In this document: piece after piece, positions 49,692-59,000 of the stretch
Numbering within the stretch: the stretch's first letter is position 1
Layout: every line of letters starts with the position of its first letter
NCBI RefSeq assembly: GCF_013415905.1
Contig: NZ_CP058909.1
Location: forward strand, 2,480,001 to 2,544,000
DNA from: Halosimplex pelagicum
GTDB taxonomy: Archaea; Halobacteriota; Halobacteria; Halobacteriales; Haloarculaceae
Length of the DNA: 64,000 nt
Direction of reading: 5' to 3'
The notes under the pieces: generated by a model
Seen by the model: only the letters and a program-made list of their open reading frames with translations
What the model was told of the DNA's origin: nothing
Database searches by the model: none
Made by a program: the position numbers and the translations under genes

Positions 49692-51374
49692 ATGAACATC
49701 AGTTTTCAGTACGCAAACCGGAGTAACACGTCCGTCCTTCTGAAGATCGACGGGGTACTAAACAACCAGACAGTCTGTTTCCTCGTCGACGCCGGCGAAG
49801 GTGTCGACATCGACTCGCTCATCGACGAGGACAAAAACGAATACCTGACCGGGGTACTCCTGACCCATCTTCACCTCGACCACTACAGTACCCTTGGTGA
49901 GAACCTTCGCGACGGCGCGAAGATCTACACCTCTGAAGAGAACGAGAGGATACTCGATACGGTCCTTTCAGAGGCGAATTCCAACGCAGAACAGAATTTC
50001 GACAGACAATCGATCCGTTCAGCAGTCACCCCAATCGCCGACAGCGTGACGATAGGGAACAACCTTACCATCACCCCAGTTCCGGCAGGACACACGCCTG
50101 GGGCGACGGCATTCTACCTCGAGTTCGACACCGGAAATGGGACCGAAACGATTCTCATCACCGGTGATTTCACCCGGCGCAAGGTGGCTGGGTATCCCGG
50201 TCTATCACTCCACGATACGGACACGTTGATCCTCACTGGAGCGACGTCGAACGACTTCAGGGATTCCATCACGTCTGCTGTGGATAACGCTCTCCAGCAA
50301 GGGGTTTCCGGGTCGCCAACCCTCGTTACCGCCTCGGGGCTCAACTGTGTCCACTTCTCATACCTCCTGGGCCACGCGGTCAAGCGATCGTCGCAGTCCC
50401 TCCAGGTCAACATCGTTGGGCAAGCGGCGAAGCTCTACGATGCTCTCAGCTACGACGTGCCGAACGTCAGAGCAATTCAGCAGTATGACCCAGCAGAGGT
50501 CGTCGAGGCTGGCTGCATCACTGTGAGTGGCCCAGACATTCCGAATAGCGGTGGGTCGAAGCTCCTTTTCGACGAAATCAGGGACGACCCAAACGCTGGG
50601 TTGATTCAGCTCATCAGTAGTAACCGAAGCGAGATCGCAGAAAGTCGGTGTACTACCAACCAGTATGTCCTGGTCAACCACCCTTCGATGGAGACCATCG
50701 AGAATACCGTGGAGTTGCTTGACCCGAAACAGGTCGTAGTTACGCACCAAACCGGGGATGGCCTAGAACGGTATCGCGACCAATTCTCCACGATCGTCTG
50801 GGCTCCGAAGAGCAACAAGACCTTCAATCTGTACGAGGACGGAAAATGGAGCCCTCCCCATTGGGTGAGCGACGGAGTGATCAAGAAGTTCAGCAACGAC
50901 TCTCAAACTGTCTCACTTTCAGCAGTCCAACCGTCGTCGGTCTCATTCGAGAGGACCGACGTCGACCTCGAAGAGGAGGGAATCTATCCAAATAGGCTCA
51001 CGCAGCTGTCAGAACACGACAGCCAGAACAACAAGTACTCAACTACCGCTTCACCCGAACCCGGACCGGAAAGCGCCCCCATCAGCCCCGAGACCGGTCA
51101 GTCACCTTCCGGGAAGGAAGTTCGGACGGACGGTGCTGCCGCGCAGCCAGCTACAGAACCCGTTGATACGGGTAACACTCCGGGTGGGATAGAACAGACC
51201 CTCCGCGACATCGAATCGAGTCTCGACAGCATCGAGGGGAAATTAGAGAGTCGTTCAGAGATCCGAGCAAAAGCCGTCCACGTTGATAGCGAGACGGTCG
51301 TCCTACGAACTGTCTCAGCTGAAGAGATGCCAGACGTAGGTGAGTCGGTTGTCCTCCAGCGACTGACCGAGTAG
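49692..51374 (+). CDS. Metallo-beta-lactamase/beta-CASP-like hydrolase
   Basis: 560 residues. The metal motif HLHLDH is at 59-64 with a later H in 'PAGHTPGATAFY' and D in 'ITGDFT', the set used by the metallo-beta-lactamase fold. The region 'ATLVTASGLNCVHFSYLLGHAV...QVVVTHQTGDG' recalls the beta-CASP cap of CPSF and RNase J nucleases, so RNA or DNA cleavage is a fair inference. The last ~140 residues form a low-complexity linker (SPEPGPES...), a coiled coil (IEQTLRDIESSLDSIEGKLES) and a small strand-rich end. It stands alone and directly upstream of the first origin-repeat cluster. Confidence 0.72.
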   Translation: MNISFQYANRSNTSVLLKIDGVLNNQTVCFLVDAGEGVDIDSLIDEDKNEYLTGVLLTHLHLDHYSTLGENLRDGAKIYTSEENERILDTVLSEANSNAEQNFDRQSIRSAVTPIADSVTIGNNLTITPVPAGHTPGATAFYLEFDTGNGTETILITGDFTRRKVAGYPGLSLHDTDTLILTGATSNDFRDSITSAVDNALQQGVSGSPTLVTASGLNCVHFSYLLGHAVKRSSQSLQVNIVGQAAKLYDALSYDVPNVRAIQQYDPAEVVEAGCITVSGPDIPNSGGSKLLFDEIRDDPNAGLIQLISSNRSEIAESRCTTNQYVLVNHPSMETIENTVELLDPKQVVVTHQTGDGLERYRDQFSTIVWAPKSNKTFNLYEDGKWSPPHWVSDGVIKKFSNDSQTVSLSAVQPSSVSFERTDVDLEEEGIYPNRLTQLSEHDSQNNKYSTTASPEPGPESAPISPETGQSPSGKEVRTDGAAAQPATEPVDTGNTPGGIEQTLRDIESSLDSIEGKLESRSEIRAKAVHVDSETVVLRTVSAEEMPDVGESVVLQRLTE

Positions 51375-51395
51375 CCGATTCCGGTTACCGAAGGA

Positions 51396-51625
51396 CACCC
51401 CCTTTGCGATGTGTAGTGAGCAGTAGAGCCACCCCTTTGCGATGTGTAGTAACCAATAGACAAGCACCCCCGTTTGCGATGTGTATAGTCTGATCCACCA
51501 CCCCCCGTTTGCGATGTGTAATCAGTCCCGCTATCTGAACCAGCCCCCGCAAAGAATGTGTTATAAAACCAACTTTCACGATCGCAGGATAGCGAAAGCA
51601 CCACACCCCCCTTTTGCGAAGTGTA
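51396..51625 (+). repeat. Origin-recognition-type repeat cluster, family A, downstream of orc1
   Basis: The core is CACCCCC with TTTGCGATGTGTA. Good copies lie at 51396-51416, 51430-51449, 51465-51485 and 51499-51520, all in the same direction with about 35 bp spacing. A poor copy is at 51541 and a near copy (GCGAAGTGTA) at 51604-51625. They flank the 3' side of the orc gene at 51653-52981, whose upstream side carries more copies. Spacing, G-rich arm and clustering by an orc gene are the marks of haloarchaeal origin repeats. Confidence 0.85.
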
Positions 51626-51652
51626 ACAAGCAGGTGTTCTACCAGACAGCGG

Positions 51653-52981
51653 TTAATCGTAGAAGTCCTCGAGAGCCTTGTCGACCTTCGTCGCGACCAG
51701 GTCCTTCTTCTCCATCGCACCATCGAACCGGCTATCTCTCTCCATGAGCGTCTCGACAAGATACTCCGGCTGCCGATTCAGTTTGAACGTCTTGTAGATA
51801 CCCGATCCGAGACCTCGACTTTTGATGCTTGAGTCCAGCAGGCCATTGGTCTCGAATTCCCCCATGTACCGCAGGAGAGTATCCTTCGATTTGGGGTCGT
51901 GGTCGATTGCCTTGCAGATGTAGTCGTAGACATCCTTCAGGACAGGCGACGGAATTGCCTCTATATCACGACTCGACCACGCCCGAATAACAGCTGCAGA
52001 CAGGAGGACAGTCTTCTTCCCTGAACTGTACCCGTGAGCTATCTCCAGGATTCGATCCTTCTCCACCTCTTCCTGAGCTCGTCGCACATGCTCTTCCCGA
52101 ACCATATCGGCATCTTCGGCCGATGCTTCATCGCCTGCTGTCCGAAGCAAGTCTACTGCCTTGCGAGCATCTCCGTGATCTTGTGCAGCGAACGCGGCTG
52201 ATAAAGGAACAACATCACCTCCCAAGACATCTGGGAAGAAGGCATCTTCCCGTTTTCGGAGGATTTCTCGAAGTTGGTTGGCGTCGTAGTCCGGGAAGTG
52301 GACGTCGCGAGGGTTAAACGAACTCTCTGCCCGGCCATCTAATTCGCGCATGAAATCGGGGGAGTTCGTCAGCGCGATCACGGACATATCATCGAACCCG
52401 ATCAAGTCGTCCATTCGGCTCAATTGGTACAGAAGGGCCGAGAATGCAGGTTCCTCATCTTCGGACTTAACCGGGTTGACGAGTAGGTCGATTTCGTCGA
52501 CGATGATGATAGCCGCGTCATAGCGGTCGTCGACGATGTTGAATGTCTCGGAGAGTGCCTTGTGGGTAGATAGACCGCTGACACTGATTTCCTCACCAAC
52601 ACGGTCGAGGTCAGAAACTCCCTCAGCTATCTTCTCGCAGGCCTGGAAGTTAGACGTCAACCACTGACAGTTGATTTCGACTACGGCGAGATCGCGGTCT
52701 TGTTCCGTGAGAGCAGACTTGTACTCGTTGACGACACGGCTCGTGATGAGAGACTTCCCTGTTCCTGACGGACCGTAAACGAGAATGTCCGGTGGACTGC
52801 TTTCGTGAATAAGAGGCTTGAGAAGCGTCACCAGAGTAGACATCTGCTCGTCGCGACCGACGATACGTTCCTCCCCAACGATGCGGCTAGTCTTCAGAAG
52901 ATCTCGATCTTTGAAGATGCCAACGCCGTCATCCCGAACCATCTCGGAGAGGCGTGGTGTTCCATCGTCTGTATTCACCAT
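51653..52981 (-). CDS. orc1: Orc1/Cdc6-family replication initiator
   Basis: 442 residues from ATG 52981. AAA+ ATPase motifs: GPSGTGKS (70-77), VDEIDLL (161-167), and a sensor with 'VIALTNSPDF'. The C-terminal winged helix is the region ending 'SSIKSRGLGSGIYKTFKLNR'. It binds origin repeats and loads MCM. Repeats of family A surround it: six downstream (51396-51625) and at least three upstream. An upstream repeat (53015-53033) is directly adjacent to its TATA box, so the protein probably represses its own gene. The open frame extends 80 codons further upstream through repeat sequence, which I regard as spurious. Confidence 0.93.
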   Translation of the reverse strand: MVNTDDGTPRLSEMVRDDGVGIFKDRDLLKTSRIVGEERIVGRDEQMSTLVTLLKPLIHESSPPDILVYGPSGTGKSLITSRVVNEYKSALTEQDRDLAVVEINCQWLTSNFQACEKIAEGVSDLDRVGEEISVSGLSTHKALSETFNIVDDRYDAAIIIVDEIDLLVNPVKSEDEEPAFSALLYQLSRMDDLIGFDDMSVIALTNSPDFMRELDGRAESSFNPRDVHFPDYDANQLREILRKREDAFFPDVLGGDVVPLSAAFAAQDHGDARKAVDLLRTAGDEASAEDADMVREEHVRRAQEEVEKDRILEIAHGYSSGKKTVLLSAAVIRAWSSRDIEAIPSPVLKDVYDYICKAIDHDPKSKDTLLRYMGEFETNGLLDSSIKSRGLGSGIYKTFKLNRQPEYLVETLMERDSRFDGAMEKKDLVATKVDKALEDFYD

Positions 52982-53004
52982 ATAACCGGCCTTAAGTCGC
53001 GATA

Positions 53005-53033
53005 CACATAAATCCACCCCCCTGAGAAGTGTA
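53005..53033 (-). promoter_or_regulatory. orc1 TATA box with abutting origin repeat
   Basis: On the minus strand GATTTATGTG (53005-53014) is placed ~28 bases before the ATG at 52981. The origin repeat CACCCCCC with TGAGAAGTGTA occupies 53015-53033, immediately next to it. Orc binding here should interfere with TBP/TFB access. Confidence 0.6.
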
Positions 53034-53133
53034 GTCGGTTGCGGTTGAGGAAGGGACTGCTTGAATCGTGGCGGTACAAAGCTCACAGCCGGGATTGGGA
53101 AGGAGAGGTGAATGAGTAGAGTGTCTGGAGTCC

Positions 53134-53245
53134 GGTCAGAACCCACCCCAATGAGATGTGTGCCGGGATGCTGGAATATATCGAGTTCATGATACGGAGC
53201 CGAATAGGGCGTGAACACCACCCACCCCCCCTTTGCGATGTGTAG
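53134..53245 (+). repeat. Two further family A origin repeats upstream of orc1
   Basis: CACCCC followed by AATGAGATGTGTG lies at 53134-53152 and a near-perfect copy (CACCCCCCC, TTTGCGATGTGTAG) at 53223-53245. Both are in the same orientation as the downstream cluster. Confidence 0.75.
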
Positions 53246-53563
53246 AGCGGAAGAAGGTGTGGGGGGTGGTCCATCGAGAGAGCTTCCAAAACCACCGAAA
53301 CCACGAAGAACGGAAAAGAGAGAACATCTAACGACTGTTCTCGAAGAAGTTCTTACTAGTCGGAACTCTTATGCCAGCTAAACAGCAACCATAACCGCAC
53401 TGCAACTAGAACGGTTATCGACGAGAGGACGAGGATGATAACCGTTCTAGACGATCTTCCTAGACCGCTTCTGGTGGATTCTTTCGTTTTAGACGTTCTC
53501 CTCTGTAGTTTCTCCCCTCTCGTCGTTGTTCGTACTGGGCTTGACCCCTTGCATCTGTTCTGT

Positions 53564-53590
53564 CTACACATCGCAACAGGGGGGCGGGTG
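53564..53590 (-). repeat. Inverted family A origin repeat
   Basis: The plus strand reads CTACACATCGCAACAGG followed by GGGGCGGGTG, the reverse complement of the family A repeat. It faces the copies upstream of orc1, and the opposing orientation of repeats around a central region is typical of an active origin. Confidence 0.75.
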
Positions 53591-53638
53591 CTGAACATTT
53601 CAAGAACGCGATGGAAGCACCGGGATAGGTCGAGAAGA

Positions 53639-53684
53639 CCTTACCAAGTCATCCCAACGCCTCCGTTCGGATAGCTTGGTAAGG
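53639..53684. repeat. 46-bp dispersed palindrome, copy 4
   Basis: Arms CCTTACCAAG (53639-53648) and CTTGGTAAGG (53675-53684) enclose 26 bp. It lies between the last family A repeat and the first family B repeat, at the boundary between the two origin regions. Confidence 0.85.
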
Positions 53685-53743
53685 CAACTTCGTCCAGCTT
53701 ATCGTGTGAGATCGGTACTGCTCTCGAAACATCAAGACGGGGA

Positions 53744-54487
53744 CCCCCGGTTTGGAGTGAGTGTCTCAAGGCAATCCACGAGATCAATCATCGACGAGTC
53801 CAGCCGCCACTCAACAAGAACGAGCCGACTGTAATAAAGAGTGTTCTTACACTAACCTCACGTGAAACACCTCTTAGGACGATTACCCACGTAAGACGTT
53901 CTGCTCTTCCCTTTCTCTATTCTTCCCCTATTGCCGTTTCCATTAATTATATAATTACGTTTCTAGAGTAGTAGTAGTAGTACGCACTCTCGATACGAAA
54001 CGACGTCTACGGACAGCCGTGTCCTCTGTATTTCGTTCCCTCAGCTCGTCCATCCATCGTTGGTTCCACTGGAGGATCTGAGGATGAACGTGGTGTAGTT
54101 GGTACTGACGCTCACTCCAAACTGGGGGTGGGGGTGTGGGGTCCTCTTGATTCGCGCCGCGATCTCGACGCCCAGCATCGTTAGTTGCGGCTTACCTGTC
54201 TAAAGGTGTCCACTAACTTATCTCGACTCGCTGAGAAGCTCACTCCAAACGAGGGGTGGGGGGAAACATTACGCCTTCCCCGACTTTTTGCTCAAGCCGG
54301 GAGCCATCTGAAGTCATCCCCTGGTGTTCTCCTATCAGTATTCTTATTACCTCACTCCAAACTGGGGGTGGGGAGGGGACTCTACGACCTCACTCCAAAC
54401 GAGGGGTGTGGTCTACCACTCGATATCTCCTAATATCGCAACCTTCAGGCGGTTTCGAACCTACACTCACTCAAAACCGGGTGGCGG
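53744..54487. repeat. Origin-recognition-type repeats, family B, with AT-rich unwinding region
   Basis: A second repeat family, CTCACTCCAAAC followed by a G-rich run such as TGGGGGTGGGG. Forward copies: 54111-54134, 54239-54263, 54351-54373, 54389-54410 and 54466-54487 (weaker). An inverted copy (CCCCCGGTTTGGAGTGAG) is at 53744-53761. An AT-rich stretch at 53937-53965 (ATTAATTATATAATTACG) lies between the inverted and forward copies, the layout of an archaeal origin with a duplex-unwinding element. It precedes the second orc gene and does not share sequence with family A. Confidence 0.85.
53937..53965. other. AT-rich candidate duplex-unwinding element
   Basis: A 29-bp stretch of almost pure A/T (TTTCCATTAATTATATAATT and following bases), between opposed family B repeats. 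It stands out against GC-rich surroundings. Confidence 0.6.
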
Positions 54488-54490
54488 TAG

Positions 54491-54498
54491 ATTTATTG
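54491..54498 (+). promoter_or_regulatory. TATA box of the second orc gene, abutting an origin repeat
   Basis: TTTATTG (in TAGATTTATTGAG) lies 23-30 bases before the ATG at 54521. The last family B repeat ends at 54487, only 3-4 bases away, so the same repressor-by-overlap arrangement is seen as at orc1. Confidence 0.6.
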
Positions 54499-54520
54499 AG
54501 CCATCGTTAGATTCCCGTAT

Positions 54521-55813
54521 ATGGACGACACAGACGACGGCGGATTCTCGGTCGACAAGGTGATCGGGAATTCCCCTCGTATCTTCAGGAACAAGTCTCT
54601 CGTCTCAGTCGGGACCGTTCCTGACGAGGAACGGATTGTGGGCCGGCAAGAGGAGATCACGAACGTCGCCCTCAGCCTTGAGGACCTAATCTACAACGAC
54701 GTCCCCGACAACATCCAGATCTACGGCAAAACGGGGACTGGAAAGAGTCTCGTGTCCCGTCACGTATCGACCAAAATCTCCGAGCGAGCCCAGGATAACG
54801 GCGTCCACGCGACGAACATCTACATCGACTGCAACGCCAACAATACCATCACACGAGCCTCGCGTACACTCTACTTCTCCATCTACGACGAGCTGAACGA
54901 GAAGTACGGTCTCGAAGACCAGTCCAACATCTCTCATCCGCCGAAGCGTGGGGTTGGGTGGAAAACGTACACCGAAGACCTCTGGGAGATCGTCGACGAA
55001 TACTACGACGGCCTCGTCATCATCCTCGACGAAATCGACCTCCTCGAGGAATTCAACAAACTGCTCCACGCGCTGTCTCGCGCTCGCGAGAATGACGAAA
55101 TCGACACCTACATCTCTATCGTCCTCATCTCGAACAAAACCACCCAATTCAAGAGCGATGTCAATCAGCGCGTCAAGAGCTCGATGGGTGGTTCAGAGTT
55201 TGTCTTCTCCGCCTACAACGCCGAACAGCTGGAGAACATCCTGGAGAATCGTCGCGATGCATTCGAGGAAGGCGTCTTAGGCGAGAACACGATCTCGGCA
55301 GCAGCAGAACTCGCTGCTGACGAACATGGTGACGCACGGAAGGCGATCGAACTCCTGAACAAAGCGGGGATGATGGCCCGCCGAAACATGGACGAAACCG
55401 TCACGGAGAATCACGTAAACGAAGCGCGGGACTTGGTGGAGGCCGACCTCCTCTCGAAGAGCATCAGTACGCTCCCGGATCAGGCGAAGCTCGTTCTCTA
55501 CACGCTCGCGAAGCAACTCGACGGCCGGACGTCGACGGTCTCTACATCCCAGGTCTACGACCGGTACCAGACCGTCGCGAAGGACGTCGAATCGAATGTC
55601 CTCGGATACCAGCGTGTCTCCGACCTCCTTGACGAACTCGAGTTCCTCGGCGTGACTATCAGTGAACGGAAGGGTCGTGGCGACCGTCGTGGTATCAAGA
55701 AAGACCACGAACTTAACCACAGGCCAGCGATCGTCCTTGCAGCTACACTCGCCGAAGACCCACGCCTGCAGAATCTGGAGAGCGTTTCATCCCCTGAAGA
55801 TATCCTACAGTAA
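54521..55813 (+). CDS. orc2: Orc1/Cdc6-family replication initiator, second copy
   Basis: 430 residues. AAA+ motifs: GKTGTGKS (69-76), IILDEIDLL (167-175), and 'IVLISNKTTQF' in the sensor region, with a C-terminal winged helix ('DQAKLVLYTLAKQL...YQRVSDLLDELEFLGVTISERKG'). Preceding repeats of family B, unlike those of orc1, indicate its own recognition sequence. An inverted family B repeat lies just after the stop (55838-55855). The two initiators share general architecture but are clearly different proteins. The symbol is provisional. Confidence 0.93.
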   Translation: MDDTDDGGFSVDKVIGNSPRIFRNKSLVSVGTVPDEERIVGRQEEITNVALSLEDLIYNDVPDNIQIYGKTGTGKSLVSRHVSTKISERAQDNGVHATNIYIDCNANNTITRASRTLYFSIYDELNEKYGLEDQSNISHPPKRGVGWKTYTEDLWEIVDEYYDGLVIILDEIDLLEEFNKLLHALSRARENDEIDTYISIVLISNKTTQFKSDVNQRVKSSMGGSEFVFSAYNAEQLENILENRRDAFEEGVLGENTISAAAELAADEHGDARKAIELLNKAGMMARRNMDETVTENHVNEARDLVEADLLSKSISTLPDQAKLVLYTLAKQLDGRTSTVSTSQVYDRYQTVAKDVESNVLGYQRVSDLLDELEFLGVTISERKGRGDRRGIKKDHELNHRPAIVLAATLAEDPRLQNLESVSSPEDILQ

Positions 55814-55837
55814 CCGAATTCTGGACTGGCGGGAAGG

Positions 55838-55855
55838 ACCCCTGGTTTGGAGTGA
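55838..55855 (-). repeat. Inverted family B origin repeat downstream of the second orc gene
   Basis: The plus strand ACCCCTGGTTTGGAGTGAG is the reverse complement of the family B repeat, 25 bp after the gene's stop. Confidence 0.75.
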
Positions 55856-56000
55856 GATTCCACGTTTTCTCCGGTAAGAGCCGCTCTATGACTGGCTTGG
55901 AGCACCACATCAAAATAGCAACTTGAGGCTGCCATGCTTAGATAGTTGAAAAAGAATAGAGGCCCCTCAATAACTGCCGTCGGTATGAAGAATGCTGAAT

Positions 56001-59000
56001 TTACGGTGAATTAGTTGATTTATTTCGGTTTTCGAGGAAGTAATCAGACCACGAGAGTAAATCATCCATCGACCCATTCTCAGTTACCGTTCCATCATCA
56101 GCAACACAAGTGAATACACCATTTCTTCCCCACCCACAAACCAGTGGCACTCGTTCTTGATCAGGGCGTGTAGCGACTCGCTGATGAAGACGCAGTGACT
56201 CTCCACTCCTATCCTGTAGCAGTGAAAGAACCTCCCGTAGAAGCGGGTGGCCTGGCGCAAGATACTGTAAAGAGGGGAACTCGTCAGCACATACAGCTGA
56301 GAACGTTACTGCAACTTCCCCAGAAGCAGGTGCGATCGCTTGTGCGATTGTCTGCTTCTCATCACCTGCTGAAACCTCAATAGGGACCTCGCCAACAGTA
56401 AGACGGAAAGTACTGTCCGCAAATTCGAAATTCCCATCATCAAACTCAAAATCGATCTCGTGGACCGGTGTGAATACGATACCGGCCTCAGCAAGCGTGG
56501 TATTACCGACCAATACTGACTGGAGGCTCTCCGTCCTAAATGGGGGTTGGTACCTGTACTCCTCCTCGCCGACGTCCACAATGTCTGGATGATTATAAGA
56601 CTGCCATGCATCAAGTTTAGCTTCATCAACGACATCATCTGCGACAAGATCATCAACATCCTCCAGTGACTCACTAACATCAACTCGGTCGCTCTGATCA
56701 CGGTCTTCAAGCTGCTCAGAAAATTCATCGTCAGCCGATTCGACAGCTGACTGGGTGCTATCGTCAGGCGCATTTAATGTTGCATCCCGAATCTGTTGGC
56801 TAACACCAGAGAGAATGGGTTGCATCTCACCGACGACGTTTTCGAAGAGGCCAATTCGGTCGTCAAGACGATCATAGATGTCCGTCTCAACCGTATCCTC
56901 GTAGCTGTAGTTGAGAATACGAATCTCGTCGAACCGTTGGCCGATGCGGTCAATCCGACCGATGCGCTGTTCAACCCTCATTGGATTCCACGGCAGGTCG
57001 TAGTTGATGAGCGCCCCACACTCCTGGAGGTTTAGCCCCTCGCTCGCGGAGTCAGTACACACGAGAATATCGACCTGCCCATCATCTCGTGAAAATTCGC
57101 GCTTAACACGCTCTTTTCCGACGTGTTCCCAAGTTTCAGAATCAGGGTCGTACAGCTCGCCACCACGCCCAGAGTACGTCGCAATAGTCGCTCCAAGAAG
57201 ATCGGTGAGACTGTTGCGAATAAAGTCCATTGTGTCCGCGTACTGCGTGAAGACAATCACCCGGTTATGACCAGCACGGTCCAACTCATCGAGATCGTCG
57301 TATAACTGCTGAATCTTTGGGTCAGTATCAACCCGGTCTAAGTCATTAACGAACGCTTCCAAGGCCTCAATTTCTTCCTCGATAAGCTGTTTCCCCTCTT
57401 CAGTCACACTTGGGATGAGTTCAGAGAGATCCAAGTCGTCGCTACTAGCATCAAGCTCATCAAGAACATCCCCGTCATCGAAGTCTGCGTTTTGTAGCGT
57501 TTCGAGTACGACCTGTTCCGCATCACCATAATCCCGATCACGAGCACGCTCTCGACCAGCAAGTACGGTTCTTTGCGCCCGAAGTGTCTCAAGCCGGTGC
57601 TTCAAGCTCTGACTGATCGCATAGACACTCGACGTGAGTCGCTGCCGATACGTGGTCATCACGAACCCGATAGCACGTGTTTGGGCTTCGTCAGTCTGTT
57701 GAGCTCGCTTGTAGAACTCACGTGTGTACTCGTCGATCTGGTCGTAGACCGCCCGTGTCTCCTCGGTGAGTTCGATTTTCCGTTGTTCGGGATTACGGTC
57801 TGGAACAGTCGTGTCGAGGAGACCGACGGCCTCGTACTTCCGAAGGGTATCTCGTGTATTTCGGTGGATAAGCGCGTCGACAGGCGTGGACTCCGCGAGA
57901 ACATCGCGAATGACTTGCCAACCACCAGGAGAGAGTTCGTCAAGTGCGTCCTGTCGGTCGCTGCGGGACGCCATCAACCACTCGTCGGCGTCTTCAGGAT
58001 AGAGGAGCCGTTTGAGTTTCGTATCCTCGCTTGCCTCGAAGCGATCAATGTCATAATCCTCCATCGCATCGTCGACATGGTCAAGATAGGCGTCGTAGGC
58101 GTCTCCATAGGCTCGTGCAAGCCGGCACGCGGTCAGCACACGCTCTCTGGCGATAGCACGGGCCTGTCCATCCTCATTTATCTCGAGTCCGTCTGCAAGG
58201 TGCTGAAAGACTTTTGAGGAGAATGGCCGATCCGTCGGGAGCCGATCTTGGTGTTCCAGTCCATCAAGCGTAGCTTGTGTGTTCCAAGAAGACTCCGTCT
58301 CGTCAGACTCCGAACTAGAGTTGTCCAGAACTTCTTCGAGAGCCTGCGACAGCCCATCTCGGGTTTCGAAGAACTCCATGAAGGTATCCCGATTATCCCA
58401 ACGTCCCGGAAGGTCCAGCAACTGCATCAGATCGTAGAGTTCGCCAGAGTGCAATTGCATTGGGGTAGCAGTCAGGAGGTAGTAGGCGTGTGTATAATCG
58501 CGAAGCTGTTCGAGAAGAGCGTAGAAATTACTGCCACGGCGGGCGTTGTGCGCCTCGTCGACGATGACGGCGTCCCACACGCCCATCCGGTCTTCCGTAT
58601 TGTGGTCGCGTCCGCGACAGCTTGCCGGGATGACGTCTCGAGACCGGTCGGATACCCGGTCTAAGGGAGCGACCTGATCCCACCGGTCATCGAGACGAGC
58701 CGTGTGCCAGGACATAATGACGACAGTCGGCCCATCCAACGGCGACGATGCATCGGCATCAGTCGACTGCTGTTCGTAGAGGAACCGCCAGATGGGGCTG
58801 TCCGCCCATTCGCGCTCCCCAGTGAGGTCGAGGTCCGTTACCGATGGTGGATAGTGGTCGCGACCGCGGACGTCCCGGAATACGTGATCGCCCGCTGTAT
58901 CCCGGTCGAATCGGACGGCGTTAATGTTGAACTTCTCCCAGAGCTCTTCCTGCCACTGCCGCTGCAGACTCGCCGGAACCAGCAACAACCCGGTTTCCAG

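Noticed and set aside
51396..51625. Direct repeats at ~35-bp spacing resembling a CRISPR array
   Set aside because: Spacers are only 14-15 bp, repeats carry the origin-type GCGATGTGTA core and lie beside an orc gene; no cas genes are present.
52982..53221. 80-codon N-terminal extension of orc1
   Set aside because: It runs through origin repeats and the TATA box; the ATG at 52981 is preceded by a proper TATA element and opens into the conserved N-terminus.
53356..53598. Minus-strand frame with one hydrophobic segment at its end
   Set aside because: The N-terminal part overlaps an origin repeat and its composition is basic, unlike other proteins here; no supporting motif.
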